Source of the DNA: Ktedonobacteria bacterium
GTDB lineage: Bacteria; Chloroflexota; Ktedonobacteria; Ktedonobacterales; JACDGC01
NCBI GenBank assembly: GCA_027459785.1
Contig: DAIDGU010000016.1
Span: 62,001-126,000 of the forward strand
DNA: 64,000 nucleotides
Reading direction: 5' to 3'
This document shows positions 45,009-54,450 of this stretch, in pieces; position 1 is the first letter of the stretch, and each line of letters starts with the position of its first letter. The position numbers and the translations under genes are program-made. Below the pieces are notes generated by a model. That model saw only the letters and a program-made list of their open reading frames with translations, was not told the DNA's origin and searched no databases.

Positions 45009-45073
45009 CGTCGCCTCGTTTTCCTGGAATAGCGCTTTATCCGTTGCAGGTATAGCATGTACCGAACAGGTAT

Positions 45074-45100
45074 GGACAGACAGGAATGGCTGTCCTCCGG
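45074..45100. repeat. PAL-1 hairpin upstream of queC
   Basis: GACAGACAGGAATGGCTGTC followed by CTCCGG: one mismatch in the stem. It lies between two minus-strand genes, after the LLM-class oxidoreductase stop by map but 66 bases before the queC start. Confidence 0.75.
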
Positions 45101-45153
45101 GGATTTGAGGGAAGCTCCTCCCAAAGCGGAAAAGTGTATCCCTCAAAACCGCA

Positions 45154-46122
45154 TTACTGGAAGAGCGGCACGACCTCGCTGGCTAGGCGCTGCAACTGCG
45201 TCTGGTCATACGCCACGCGCGGCAGGTAGATGATAAAGTAGTTCATCCCCAGGTCGGTATAGGTGCGCAGGCGTTCGGCGATCTGTTCCGCCGTGCCGAC
45301 GAAGCGCGTGCGGGCATAGTCGGCATAGCTGATGTCGCCGCGCGCCTGCGCGGTTTCCGCCTCGCCGTTCGCCGCGTTTTCCAGGATGTGGATATTCGCG
45401 CTATATGAGCGCGTGATCGTGTTGAAGTCGCGCCCCAGGGTGTCGCAGTGGCCCCGCAGCACGTCCAGTTTGTGGCGCACGGCGTCGGGGTCGGTCCCGC
45501 CCAGGTTACAGCCGTCGCCCCACTGGGCCACCAGCTTCAGCGTCACCTGTTCGCCGCCACCCGCGATCCACAGGGGAGGGTGCGGTTTCTGCACGCCCTT
45601 CGGCTCGTTGATCGGCTTGTTGATCTCGTAATACTTGCCCTTGAACTCCGGCGTGTCCTGCGTCCACATGTCATGCACAATCGCACATGCCTCGCGGAAA
45701 CGCGCCATGCGCTCCTTCGTTTCGGGGTAGCCATAGCCATACGCCACGTATTCGTGCTGGTACCATCCCGCGCCCAGGCCCAGGATGAAGCGCCCGTGAC
45801 TCATCACATCAATGGTCGATCCCATCTTCGCCAGCAGCGCGGGATTGCGGTAGCCGTTGCAGGTCGCCATCTGGCCCAGCTTCACGTGCTGCGTGTCGCG
45901 CGCCAGCCCCGCCAGGCTGGTGAAGCATTCGAAGGTCGTCTCCTGCGTCGGCACGGGAACAGTGTGGAAGTGATCGAAGAGCCAGATCGAGTCGAAACCC
46001 AGCCGGTCGGACTCCTGCGCCACGCGCGTCATCGCCTCATACTTCGCCACCGGATCGCTAATCTCCACGAGATCCATGCGCCAGCCCTGGGGAACGCCGA
46101 TGCCGAAAGGGATCGCTGCCAT
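45154..46122 (-). CDS. LLM-class (F420-type) oxidoreductase
   Basis: A 322-residue luciferase-like monooxygenase-fold protein of the TIGR-type F420-dependent group. Landmarks: [54 protein letters not shown] followed by GAGWYQHEY, and [20 protein letters not shown]. Such enzymes use F420 or FMN; F420 is known from Actinobacteria and some Chloroflexota. Substrate unknown. AAAGGAG lies about 10 bases before the start at 46122; the frame is open upstream but only through the intergenic region. It may be co-transcribed with queC. Confidence 0.88.
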   Translation of the reverse strand: MAAIPFGIGVPQGWRMDLVEISDPVAKYEAMTRVAQESDRLGFDSIWLFDHFHTVPVPTQETTFECFTSLAGLARDTQHVKLGQMATCNGYRNPALLAKMGSTIDVMSHGRFILGLGAGWYQHEYVAYGYGYPETKERMARFREACAIVHDMWTQDTPEFKGKYYEINKPINEPKGVQKPHPPLWIAGGGEQVTLKLVAQWGDGCNLGGTDPDAVRHKLDVLRGHCDTLGRDFNTITRSYSANIHILENAANGEAETAQARGDISYADYARTRFVGTAEQIAERLRTYTDLGMNYFIIYLPRVAYDQTQLQRLASEVVPLFQ

Positions 46123-46312
46123 GATGTGCTTGCTCCTTTTACGTCTACGGGTTATGATCGTTGCAAGCACAGTATCGCACAAACCAATGCACAAGCCACA
46201 CACGGAATTCATCTATGCCTGCCTGCCAAGGCACAAACGGCTCCGTTCTGGGGCATATGATATGATGACATCAGGATGGCAAGAGCGATGGGTGCAGAGA
46301 GGAGAACATGCG

Positions 46313-46891
46313 ATGGCGGCCCGCCAACCGGCCTGGGGCGATCTCTATCAGATGCCCACCACCATCACCGCCGCTGATTTGCTGCGGCTGCCCGACGACG
46401 GCGCGAAGAACGAGCTTTATGAAGGGACGTTGGTACGCGAAGAAATGACCTCCGCCGGACACGCCGACTTATGCCACCGTTTAAGTGTGGAATTAGGTAT
46501 CTATGCCCAACGAACAGGCTTTCCCAACCGTATTCGCCAAAACGGGCTGATCGATCTGACGCCGCCAGGGGCGACACGCCGCACGGTGCTGGCCCCTGAC
46601 CTCGCCATCATGCGCTCCACCACGCCGCCGCAATGGGACCAGATCCCAAGCGATCCGCCGCTGCTGGCGGTGGAAGTGGTATCACCCTCGCAAACGCTGG
46701 CGGAGTTGAGCATGAAAGCACAATTTTATCGCAACGCGGGCGTGGCGGAGGTCTGGGTCATTGATCATGCCACGCGCACCATCGAGATCTGGACCGCGAA
46801 CGGCACGACGACGCACAGCGATGGGCAGATGCTCACCAGCACCTGGTTGCCCGGCTTCAACCTGGCGATCACGTCGTTGCTCGACGGCTAA
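46313..46891 (+). CDS. Uma2-family (DUF820) putative nuclease
   Basis: A 192-residue protein of the PD-(D/E)xK-like Uma2 group, common in Cyanobacteria and Chloroflexota. Catalytic-looking residues: Glu in KNELYEGTLVREE, Asp in LAPDLAIMRS, Glu/Ser in AVEVVSPSQT and Lys in MKAQFYRNAGVAEVWVID. Start at 46313 follows GAGGAG. The group's true role is unknown; it is often found alone, as here. Confidence 0.88.
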   Translation: MAARQPAWGDLYQMPTTITAADLLRLPDDGAKNELYEGTLVREEMTSAGHADLCHRLSVELGIYAQRTGFPNRIRQNGLIDLTPPGATRRTVLAPDLAIMRSTTPPQWDQIPSDPPLLAVEVVSPSQTLAELSMKAQFYRNAGVAEVWVIDHATRTIEIWTANGTTTHSDGQMLTSTWLPGFNLAITSLLDG

Positions 46892-46911
46892 ACGCCGATG
46901 AGGCGCTGGGA

Positions 46912-47052
46912 CCCCTTGCGGGTAAAGACAGTGATCAGCGGGGCCGGACAGACATTCCTGTCTGTCACGTTCCCCCGGAGGACAGACATTCCTGTCTGTC
47001 CGGTCCCAACCGGTCCCAATGACCACCGTCTTTACCCGCATAGAGTATGAGA
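46912..47052. repeat. Composite hairpin element with both ends of one type
   Basis: From the left: GCGGGTAAAGACAGTGATCA, PAL-1 at 46946-46966, a second PAL-1 at 46979-47001, and then the same outer module inverted (ATGACCACCGTCTTTACCCG, then CATAGAGTATGAG). It lies between the Uma2 and pyrophosphatase genes. Confidence 0.75.
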
Positions 47053-47103
47053 CGATTAGGCATGACGCATTCTGAGCCACAGCAAGTAAAGGAAACACGT
47101 TCG

Positions 47104-47619
47104 ATGGCGGAACAACGCGCGCAAGACTGGCTGGAAGCGATCATCGAGATCCCCAGCGGCAGCCGCAACAAGTATGAGTATGATCACGAGCGCGGCATCT
47201 TCCGGCTGGACCGCGTCCTGTATAGCTCCGTGCATTACCCTACGGACTATGGCTTCATCCCCGACACGCTGGCCGATGACGGCGACCCGCTGGACATACT
47301 GGTGGTGGTGGAAGAACCGACCTTCCCTGGCTGCCACGTGCGGGCGCGGCCCATCGGCACGCTGGTGATGAGCGACGAGAAGGGGCCGGACGAAAAGATC
47401 TTGGCGGTGCTGGTGGACGATCCGCGCTTCGACGGCATCACCCACCTCGATCAGTTGCATCCGCATTGGCTGAAGGAGATCGAGAACTTTTTCGCCATTT
47501 ATAAGACACTGCAACACAAGACCGTCACGATCAAAGGCTGGGAATCCGTCGATGAGGCGTGGCACCTCATTGATCGCATGCGGGCGCAACATCAGCAGGC
47601 ACAGCACCAGCAGCCCTAA
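47104..47619 (+). CDS. ppa: Inorganic pyrophosphatase (family I)
   Basis: A 171-residue soluble pyrophosphatase. Landmarks: EIPSGSRNKYEYD, VHYPTDYGFIPDT, the metal-binding signature DDGDPLDILVV, and the DEKILAV block. It hydrolyses PPi and pulls biosynthesis forward. ATG at 47104 has AAGGAAAC upstream; an in-frame ATG at 47062 is an alternative. The C-terminal tail is rich in Gln and His. Its stop is in the A-run of the terminator of the convergent gene. Confidence 0.95.
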   Translation: MAEQRAQDWLEAIIEIPSGSRNKYEYDHERGIFRLDRVLYSSVHYPTDYGFIPDTLADDGDPLDILVVVEEPTFPGCHVRARPIGTLVMSDEKGPDEKILAVLVDDPRFDGITHLDQLHPHWLKEIENFFAIYKTLQHKTVTIKGWESVDEAWHLIDRMRAQHQQAQHQQP

Positions 47620-47664
47620 AAAAGCATCCGCTGGCGCGCACGCCATTGTGCTTGTCAGCGGATG
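47618..47664 (-). terminator. Intrinsic terminator for the zinc-ribbon gene
   Basis: Read on the minus strand, CATCCGCTG (47664-47656) pairs with CAGCGGATG (47633-47625) and is followed by a run of six T (47623-47618). The loop is about 22 bases and could hold a further stem. Confidence 0.75.
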
Positions 47665-47781
47665 TAAACGGAATGATCGAGCAATTTGCTACCCCGTGCA
47701 AGTCAGTGTACCTGAACCCAATGGTTCTGTCAAGCGTGACAAGCAGCAGATCTTTGCGCATTGTCAAGCATAGGCTTGCCA

Positions 47782-48480
47782 TTATTTGCGTTGCCGGCGC
47801 AGCATCGGCAGGTGCGTGCCGTTCAGCCCATCCAGGCAAGCCGGACAGGCGTAGTAGCCCTCCGCCTCGCGGTAGACGAGTTGGTCGCGCGAGAACGTGA
47901 GGTAACACACGCCACAGCGGGCGGCGTCGGGCCGGGCGGCGTTGCTGCGATCTTGCACGAAGAGGGCGCGCAACGTGGCGAACATCTCGCTCAGTTCGCT
48001 GGGCGGCGTTGGCGTGTGCTGATTCACGTGCTTGGTGTTGTGGTGATCGCCATTGGCCTGGTTGACGCTAGCGGGTGACACGGACGCTGGCTCGCTTGCC
48101 GATGCGGATGCCATGGGGGCGGGTGCCGTCACAGGCGGGAGGGCTATATCCCTGGCAGCAGGCGTCGGTACCTGACCGGCGGGCGGCTGTGTTCCATTGG
48201 CGAATGCGCCATGCTTCGCTGATAGCATGGAAGTACCATCGCCAGGCGTGGCGGGACCGCCTTGGTTGCCGTTGCTACTGGCAGGCATGGCGGTACTGGG
48301 CGGCGTTGCCAGGCGCTTAGCGGCGGTGGGGAGCATGGTACTTTTGGGAACCGGAGACGATGGCGACGCGACCTTGCCATTCGTCCCCCCTGGGCGCGGC
48401 GCGCTCGGCTGCACCGCCGGTCTGGCTTTATCGCGCTCCCCCCGCTGTTTGCCCCGTTGGTGGGGTTTATGGGAACTCAT
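47782..48480 (-). CDS. Disordered protein with C-terminal zinc ribbon
   Basis: A 232-residue protein. Residues ~1-165 are low complexity, rich in Pro, Ala, Ser, Thr and Asn with a basic first 30 residues. The C-terminal ~60 residues hold two Cys pairs, CGVC and CPAC, about 28 residues apart, which should bind zinc. The linker is long for such a protein. No named family. It converges on the pyrophosphatase gene and has its own terminator. Confidence 0.65.
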   Translation of the reverse strand: MSSHKPHQRGKQRGERDKARPAVQPSAPRPGGTNGKVASPSSPVPKSTMLPTAAKRLATPPSTAMPASSNGNQGGPATPGDGTSMLSAKHGAFANGTQPPAGQVPTPAARDIALPPVTAPAPMASASASEPASVSPASVNQANGDHHNTKHVNQHTPTPPSELSEMFATLRALFVQDRSNAARPDAARCGVCYLTFSRDQLVYREAEGYYACPACLDGLNGTHLPMLRRQRK

Positions 48481-48720
48481 CCTCTTGACCTCTATAGCAC
48501 ATCCGTCACAACTATGACGGGATTGCGAAGTAGTTCACTTCCAAACGAATCAAATCGCATTATATCATAGTGGCGTCATGTCCCCGCCGATTCGTTCGCG
48601 CACGCGCCATGTGGCCTCAGCGGTGCTTCACCTGGCGAGTGGTGATACTCTCGCACAGTTGAGGCGTTGTGTAGAATGAGTACATTACGTTTGGTGACAT
48701 GCCAAAGGATCGACGATACC

Positions 48721-49059
48721 ATGCTACGAGCTACTTCCACCACCACCGTGACTTCAGCCAAAATCATCCCCTTGCGCCGCGACACCTGGTACATGGCGGC
48801 GGTCGCGGCCTATATCTCCGATGCCGAACGGGGCCGGCATTTCCTGAAGGTGACGCTGCCAGCCATCCCCGTCGCCGTCTTCACGCTGACCTTCCTCTTT
48901 GGCTACATCCTCAGCCTGGCCGCCGGCCCTGCCACAACTAGCGGCGCGAATCCCCTGCCAGCGCTGATCGGCGCGCTGGCGCTCACGCTGCTCGTCAGCT
49001 TTCTTTGCGTGGCGATCTACGGTGGCTTTCGCCATGTGGCGGGGCTGACCGACAACTGA
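48721..49059 (+). CDS. Small two-helix membrane protein
   Basis: A 112-residue protein with a polar N-terminus and two hydrophobic helices (about 48-68 and 82-104). No family recognised. AAAGGA lies about 12 bases before the ATG; the frame is open back to a TTG at 48667. A 10-bp stem-loop (49080-49112) follows without a T run. Confidence 0.55.
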   Translation: MLRATSTTTVTSAKIIPLRRDTWYMAAVAAYISDAERGRHFLKVTLPAIPVAVFTLTFLFGYILSLAAGPATTSGANPLPALIGALALTLLVSFLCVAIYGGFRHVAGLTDN

Positions 49060-49079
49060 CGCGAAGCGACATAGCTACC

Positions 49080-49112
49080 CTGGCTGCTGACATCCAAGCG
49101 AGCAGCAGCCAG
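49080..49112. other. Stem-loop in the 295-bp gap before purE
   Basis: CTGGCTGCTG (49080-49089) pairs exactly with CAGCAGCCAG (49103-49112) across a 13-base loop, then AAAAA. It may protect or end the transcript of the small membrane protein. The rest of the gap to 49354 holds no repeat I recognise. Confidence 0.5.
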
Positions 49113-49354
49113 AAAAATGAGTGATAATGCAGCTTCACCATGTCTTTTTGCCATGACTATACAGCAGGGCGGCACGCCTAACATCTGAGCCTGATACCCA
49201 TTGATCCCCAAAATCACTGAGCATCCTGGTTTATTTCCATTCTAAGAAAGCTCTTCGAGCGAATGAGCGTTGCTTTTTGCGTCCAGGTGATACGATAGCC
49301 ATGTTACAGAACCACACGTACTTGCTTTTTGTGTGACAGATCGGGAGGTCCACT

Positions 49355-49840
49355 ATGTCGCCCCTTGTCGGCATCATCATGGGATCGCAGTCGGATTGGG
49401 AAACGATGCGCCACGCAGCGGAAACGTTGACGGCGCTGGGCGTGCCGCATGAGGTGCGTATCATATCGGCGCACCGCACGCCGGACCTGCTCTTCGCGTA
49501 TGCCGGCACGGCGGCGGAACGCGGGCTGGCGGTGATTATCGCGGGGGCGGGTGGCGCGGCGCACCTGCCGGGCATGGCGGCAGCGAAAACGGCGCTACCG
49601 GTGCTGGGCGTCCCCGTCGAATCCAAGGCGCTCAAGGGGCTGGACTCGCTGCTGTCGATCGTGCAGATGCCGGCGGGCATTCCTGTCGGCACGTTGGCCA
49701 TCGGGCGCGCGGGCGCGATCAATGCCGCGCTGCTCGCCGCCGCCATCCTGAGCCACGCTCACCCGGACATCCGCGCCGCGCTGGCGCGCTACCGCGACGC
49801 CCAGACCCAAGCCGTGCTGGACCACCCCGAACCAGCGTGA
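49355..49840 (+). CDS. purE: N5-CAIR mutase
   Basis: A 161-residue class I PurE, which moves the carboxyl group of N5-CAIR to give CAIR in purine synthesis. Landmarks: [71 protein letters not shown] and [18 protein letters not shown]. Length is usual. GGGAGG lies 7-8 bases upstream. The partner purK is absent from the window; the next gene is unrelated. Confidence 0.96.
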   Translation: MSPLVGIIMGSQSDWETMRHAAETLTALGVPHEVRIISAHRTPDLLFAYAGTAAERGLAVIIAGAGGAAHLPGMAAAKTALPVLGVPVESKALKGLDSLLSIVQMPAGIPVGTLAIGRAGAINAALLAAAILSHAHPDIRAALARYRDAQTQAVLDHPEPA

Positions 49841-49880
49841 CATTGCAACACAACCCGCACATTCAAAGGAGCAGAGATTT

Positions 49881-50732
49881 ATGACAACATTCGCCACGGT
49901 CGGCGTTGTGGGCGGCGGAACGATGGGGTCCGGTATCGCCTATGAGGTCATGCGCAAGACAGCGGCGCGCGTCATCGTGCGCGAGGTTGATGCACCGGCG
50001 CTGGCACGCGCACAGGCGCTCATCACCGGCTATGTCGAACGCCCCGTCGCCAAGGGGCAGGTGACGCGCGCGGTGGCCGACGGCTGGCTGAGCCGCCTGA
50101 GCTACACCACGGCGATCACCGATCTTGCCAGCGCGGATATTGTCGTCGAGGCGGTCTTCGAGGATATCGCCCTCAAGCGCGACGTGTTTCATCAACTCAG
50201 CGCCGCCTGCCGCGCGGATGCCGTTCTCGCCAGCAACACCTCCGGCCTGTCGATCACGACCATCGCCGCCGCCGCCACCCAGCCGGAGCGCGTCATCGGC
50301 CTGCACTTCTTTAATCCGGTCCCCGCGATGAAGTTGGTCGAGATCATCCGCGCCTACCAGACGAACGACGCCACCATCGCCGCCGCCCGCGATTTCTGCG
50401 CCGCGCTGGGTAAAGAAACGGTGCTGGCGAAGGATTATCCCGGCTTCATCACCACCCGCATCGGCATGATCATGCTGGCGGAGGCCGTGCGTTGCCTGGA
50501 AGAGGGCGTCGGCACAGTACAAGACATCGACACTGGCATCAAGCTGGGCTATAACTTCCCGATGGGACCGCTGGAACTGGCCGATCTCGTCGGCATCGAC
50601 GTGCTGCTGCACATCCTGGAAGCGAACGCGCACCTGCTGGGCGAACGCTTCCTGCCCAGCCCGTTGCTGCGCCAGATGGTCGCCGCCGGCCACCTGGGCC
50701 GCAAGACCGGCCAGGGCTTCTATACCTACTAG
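49881..50732 (+). CDS. 3-hydroxyacyl-CoA dehydrogenase (3-hydroxybutyryl-CoA type)
   Basis: A 283-residue NAD-dependent dehydrogenase of the Hbd/PaaH group. Landmarks: VGVVGGGTMGSGIAYEVM (Rossmann loop), IVVEAVFEDIALKRDVF, ASNTSGLSITTIA (catalytic Ser), VIGLHFFNPVPAMKLVEII (catalytic His), DYPGFITTRIGMIML and the C-terminal FPMGPLELADLVGIDVLLHI. It works in butanoate, fatty acid or polyhydroxyalkanoate metabolism. No thiolase or hydratase is next to it. AAGGAG precedes the ATG. Its stop lies 3 bases before a composite repeat. Confidence 0.93.
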   Translation: MTTFATVGVVGGGTMGSGIAYEVMRKTAARVIVREVDAPALARAQALITGYVERPVAKGQVTRAVADGWLSRLSYTTAITDLASADIVVEAVFEDIALKRDVFHQLSAACRADAVLASNTSGLSITTIAAAATQPERVIGLHFFNPVPAMKLVEIIRAYQTNDATIAAARDFCAALGKETVLAKDYPGFITTRIGMIMLAEAVRCLEEGVGTVQDIDTGIKLGYNFPMGPLELADLVGIDVLLHILEANAHLLGERFLPSPLLRQMVAAGHLGRKTGQGFYTY

Positions 50733-50734
50733 CT

Positions 50735-50953
50735 CTCATATCCTATTCGGGTGATCCGTAAGGGTATCGGAGGACAGCCATTCGTGTCGGTCACACGGCG
50801 GACAGGAATGGCCGCCCCACGAGAGAGCCGGCGGACAGGAATGTCCGCCCCACGGAGCAGACGGCGGACCGCCATTCTCCATATCAACGGAGGACAGACA
50901 TTCCTGTCTGTCGGGTCCCAATGACCACCGTCTTTCCACGATGGGGGTAGTAA
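50735..50953 (-). repeat. Composite hairpin element, copy 3 (expanded)
   Basis: It starts with CTCATATCCTATTCGGGTGA and ends with CCAATGACCACCGTCTTTCC before ATGGGGGTAG. Inside are PAL-1 copies at 50770-50792, 50796-50816, 50828-50851, 50862-50880 and 50888-50912, with both stem types. It is next to an IS607-type element. Confidence 0.78.
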
Positions 50954-51004
50954 ATATTTCCTAGTTCCGTGCCCAAATCTACCCTTTTGTGGTAGAATAG
51001 ATCC

Positions 51005-51602
51005 ATGAAACTGAGTGAGTATGCTCGCCACATCGGCGTCACCTACAAAACCGCTTACTGCATGTGGAAAGCAGGGCAATGGGACGCCTATCAGTTGCCG
51101 ACCGGGACTATCATTGTGCGCGAAGCACACCCAGTGGCTACCGGCGTAGCAACCTATGCGCGTCTCATCAGCAGATCAGAAAGCGGACTTAGCGCGACAA
51201 GCGGATCGCTTGCGGGATTATGCTGCTGCTAAAGGCTACACGATCAGGTGTGAGGTGCGCGAGATTGGCTCTGGCGTGAACGATAGTCGCCCGAAGTTAG
51301 CCGCGTTGCTCAGCGATCAAGAGATCAGTATCATCATTGTGGAACACCGGGATCGTCGCACGAGATTCGGATTCAACTCTATCCGCCTGCTACTTGAACA
51401 CCAACAGCGGCGGATCGAGGCCATCACCACGACCGATACCGGCACTGACCTCGTTGATGATTTCGTGGCAGTGATCACGTCAATGGCAGCACGGTTGCAT
51501 GGACGGCGACCTGCGCGCCATCAGGGCGAGCGCCTTCAGCGGTGCATGCAGGAGACCGATGGAGATCATCCGGGGCTACAAGACCGAACTGGATCTCAAT
51601 AA
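51005..51602 (+). pseudogene. tnpA: IS607 serine recombinase tnpA, frameshifted
   Basis: The first frame (51005-51232) opens with the MerR-like domain of IS607 transposases (MKLSEYARHIGVTYKTAYCM; AYQLPTGTIIVRE) and reaches TGVATYAR. The catalytic domain continues in another frame from 51156 (RVSSADQKADLARQADRLRD, then RDRRTRFGF and the C-terminal ITSMAARLHGRR). The family reads YARVSS without a break. The shift lies in GCGCGTC, which fits a loss of two bases from a GC run. It would leave only a short N-terminal peptide unless the ribosome shifts or restarts at the ATG at 51156. The 3' end overlaps tnpB by 44 bases. Confidence 0.85.
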
Positions 51603-52869
51603 CCAGCAGCGCACCCGCTGCTGGCAACACGCAGGATGCGCCAGATTCGCCTACAATTGGGGCTTGGCACGCAAACAGGCCGCCTATGCAGCACGCCAGG
51701 CGGCGGCTGATCCCCAATCAGTCAAGATTCCCACGGCGATGGATCTCCATAAAGCACTGAATGCGCTCAAACCCACTGCGTTCCCCTGGATGTACCAGTC
51801 ATCCAAATGCGCGCCCCAAGAAGCCTTGCGCGACCTGGATACGGCGTTCAGTAACTTTTTTGCCCGTCGCGCCAAGTATCCGAAATTCAAGAAACGCAGT
51901 AAGGGCATCGGCTCCTTCACGCTGACTGGGGCCATCCATGTTGGCCCTGATTGGATTCAGTTGCCGCACATTGGCAAAGTGCGTTTGTTTGAACATGGCT
52001 ACTTGCCCCAAGATACGCACCTGGATACGCAAGACCGCAAGACCCGCAAAAAGCGCAAGCAGAAACACCGTACAGGTATCGGCGTCACGGAACCGGCCCA
52101 CTATCTGAGTGCCACGGTATCCGAACATGCCGGGCATTGGTTCGTCTCGGTCCAAGTCAAGCAGATTGTCCCTGAGCCCGAACCAGCGACAGGTGAGTCA
52201 ATCGGCGTAGACCTGGGCATCAAGACATTGGCCGTGTGTTCGGATGGGCGAGAGATTCCCAACCCCAAAGCGATGCGGGGCAACCTGGGCAAGCTCCAAC
52301 GGACGCAGCGGCACCACAGCAAAAAGCAGAAAGGCAGCAACAACCGCAAGAAATCCAAGCAAGAAGTCGCCCGCATCCATTACCGCGTTGGATGCATTCG
52401 GGAAGATGCGCTCCATCAGGCGACCGCACAGATGACGGCGAAAGCCAAGCCGATATCCGAGCGACCGCAAGCGATCATCCTCGAAGATCTCAACGTGGGC
52501 GGCATGCTCAAAAATCACAAGCTGGCGCAAGCGATAGCAGACGTAGGGTTAGGGGAGTTTCGTCGCCAGATGACCTACAAAGCCCGCTGGTATGGCAACC
52601 GACTGTATGCCGCCCATCGGTTCTTCCCTTCGACGCAACTGTGTTCACAATGCCATCGCTTGCCGACTGTGCCGCTGGATTTGAGCGTCCGCACGTATCA
52701 GTGCGAGCATTGCGGCCTCGTGTTGGACCGCGACCTGAATGCTGCACGGAATTTAGTGTGGTTGTATACCGCCAGTTCGGCGGAAATCAACGCCTGTGGA
52801 GAGATCGTAAGACCAATAGTGCTGGCACTGGCGGCAGTCTCGGTGAAGCAGGAACCGAACACTGAGTAG
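51559..52869 (+). CDS. tnpB: TnpB RNA-guided endonuclease of an IS607-type element
   Basis: A 436-residue TnpB. RuvC residues are complete: Asp218 in GVDLGIKTLAV, Glu309 in IILEDLNVGGM, Asp392 in LDRDLNAARNL. The zinc ribbon has CSQC and CEHC. The N-terminal HTH/REC part opens with MEIIRGYKTELDLNNQQRTR. TnpB proteins are RNA-guided nucleases whose guide RNA comes from the element's right end. AGGAG lies 6 bases before the ATG. The protein looks intact although tnpA is broken, so the element probably cannot move on its own. Confidence 0.93.
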   Translation: MEIIRGYKTELDLNNQQRTRCWQHAGCARFAYNWGLARKQAAYAARQAAADPQSVKIPTAMDLHKALNALKPTAFPWMYQSSKCAPQEALRDLDTAFSNFFARRAKYPKFKKRSKGIGSFTLTGAIHVGPDWIQLPHIGKVRLFEHGYLPQDTHLDTQDRKTRKKRKQKHRTGIGVTEPAHYLSATVSEHAGHWFVSVQVKQIVPEPEPATGESIGVDLGIKTLAVCSDGREIPNPKAMRGNLGKLQRTQRHHSKKQKGSNNRKKSKQEVARIHYRVGCIREDALHQATAQMTAKAKPISERPQAIILEDLNVGGMLKNHKLAQAIADVGLGEFRRQMTYKARWYGNRLYAAHRFFPSTQLCSQCHRLPTVPLDLSVRTYQCEHCGLVLDRDLNAARNLVWLYTASSAEINACGEIVRPIVLALAAVSVKQEPNTE

Positions 52870-52872
52870 GCG

Positions 52873-52910
52873 TGTCCTATTTGGGTAAGTTTCGGAGAAC
52901 GGTATAAGAC
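52873..52910. repeat. Remnant of composite element ends
   Basis: GTCCTATTTGGGTAAG, CGGAG and AACGGTATAAGAC: two end-like modules with no PAL-1 hairpin between. It sits immediately after tnpB, where the guide RNA of such elements would end. Confidence 0.45.
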
Positions 52911-53009
52911 TATTGCGCCCGGTGGCTGTACATCCCGTGGGGAGTATGCTACACTCGCAGAGGCGGCAGGCAAGGCCGGCCAAGCTTGGGGCGAAGGTGG
53001 AAAGCGAGC

Positions 53010-54383
53010 ATGCAACAGGCGCAGACGACAGCCAGCACGCCGTGGGGGCGGATTGACCGGCGGCATTTCATCGCGGTGGGGGTGTTTGCGGCGATCGTCG
53101 GCATCTTCGCCACGATCCAGGGGACAGCGGATATCCAGAGTGGCGCGCTGGATTCGGATCAACTGCGCTTCTTCTTCCCGGCGGCGCAACAGGTGCTGAA
53201 CGGCCACCCGTTCAATCTCTATGCCGTGCAATCCGCCGGCTACCCGAACTATAATCCGCCGGTGAGTACACTGCTGATGGTGCCGCTGCTGGCAATCGGC
53301 CAGGCGTTCCTGCCGGGCGCGGCGGATTGCGTGGCGACCAACTATAATGCTGCCAGCATCGGCGATGTCAGTTGCCGGTCGCTCTTGGGCTTCGTTGGCC
53401 TGGCCTTCATCCCGTTCGTGCTGCTGCTGGGCGCGGCCACGCTGGGTGCGCTCCGCCGGCTGTTTCCCACGATGAGCCAGGGCCAGGCGCTCTTGGCCTA
53501 CGCGCTGGTCGTCCTCTCGCCGCTCACCTGGCAGAACTTCACGATCTGGTGGCACTTTGAGCAGCCGCTGATGCTTTTCCTCTTCATCCTGGGCGTGACG
53601 CAGCTACAGGCGGAGCGGCCCTACCTGGCGGGCCTCTTGCTGGGCCTGGCCGTGCTCACGCGCACGACGGCAGCCGTGCCGCTGATCGCGCTGCTGGTGG
53701 TGCTGGCGGCGGAACGCCGCTGGGCCGTGCTGGCGAAGGTCACGGGAGTACTGATCGCTGCCGCCGCCGTCATCCTCGGCCCCTTCTTCGCATTCGACTA
53801 CCACGACACGTCATTCGCGCTCTTGCAATGGCGCGGTAGCGCCGCCATCGGCAATTCGATCTGGTCGATCTTCATCGGCACGCCGCTGGATCATCTAGCG
53901 CGGCGGTTGGATCTGCCGGTGACGATCCTGGTGGCGGCGGTGGTCGGCTACCTAGCCGTGCAACGCTTCGGCGTCTCGGCTTTCCGCCGCGAAATCTATG
54001 CCGTGCTGAGCATCGCGGCGCTGCTGGTGCCGATGCTGAGCAAGACCAACTGGCCGTATTACTACGCCGAGCCGTTCATCTTCCTGGTGATCTGGGAATT
54101 CGCCACGCTACACGATGCGCCCGTCGGCCTGTGGCGCTGGCCCATCGTTTCCGCTGCGTACCTCTGCGTGGCCGTCACGCTGGGGCAATTCATGGGCATG
54201 CCCAGCGCGACGCACGGCGGCATCGTCCTGCGCCTGATGGGCCTGATCCAGTTCGCCACCATGCTCGTCTTCGCCGTCGTCGTGTTCCAGCGCCAACGCG
54301 AATTGCTGGCCGCGCCACCCGCCGACACAAACGCCCCACCCACGCCCCAGGTGGAACTTACCGGGCGCAGGAACGGCTACTGA
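53010..54383 (+). CDS. Multi-pass membrane protein, GT87-like
   Basis: A 457-residue protein with about ten hydrophobic helices. The first loop has LDSDQLRFFFPAAQQVLNGH and YPNYNPPVSTLLMVPLLAIG, the pattern of polyprenyl-sugar-using membrane glycosyltransferases (DUF2029/GT87). The C-terminus is Pro/Thr rich and cytosolic. A weak site (AGGTGGAAAG) precedes the ATG; the frame is open a little further up. It lies 67 bases before the ROK-like gene, perhaps in one run. Confidence 0.7.
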   Translation: MQQAQTTASTPWGRIDRRHFIAVGVFAAIVGIFATIQGTADIQSGALDSDQLRFFFPAAQQVLNGHPFNLYAVQSAGYPNYNPPVSTLLMVPLLAIGQAFLPGAADCVATNYNAASIGDVSCRSLLGFVGLAFIPFVLLLGAATLGALRRLFPTMSQGQALLAYALVVLSPLTWQNFTIWWHFEQPLMLFLFILGVTQLQAERPYLAGLLLGLAVLTRTTAAVPLIALLVVLAAERRWAVLAKVTGVLIAAAAVILGPFFAFDYHDTSFALLQWRGSAAIGNSIWSIFIGTPLDHLARRLDLPVTILVAAVVGYLAVQRFGVSAFRREIYAVLSIAALLVPMLSKTNWPYYYAEPFIFLVIWEFATLHDAPVGLWRWPIVSAAYLCVAVTLGQFMGMPSATHGGIVLRLMGLIQFATMLVFAVVVFQRQRELLAAPPADTNAPPTPQVELTGRRNGY

Positions 54384-54450
54384 GGCGCGCAACGATCCAG
54401 CAATAATAGGTCGAGTGGGTGCTGCCAGGCGATGAATCAGGAGCAAGCCT

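Larger units (their letters stand above)
50990..52910 (+). mobile_element. IS607-type insertion sequence (ends approximate)
   Basis: Order tnpA then tnpB on one strand is typical of IS607. Elements of this group have no inverted ends and no target duplication, so I cannot fix the borders; the left lies between the composite repeat end (about 50953) and tnpA, the right after 52869. The right end carries TCCTATTTGGGT and GTATAAGAC phrases like the ends of the composite hairpin elements. Confidence 0.75.
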
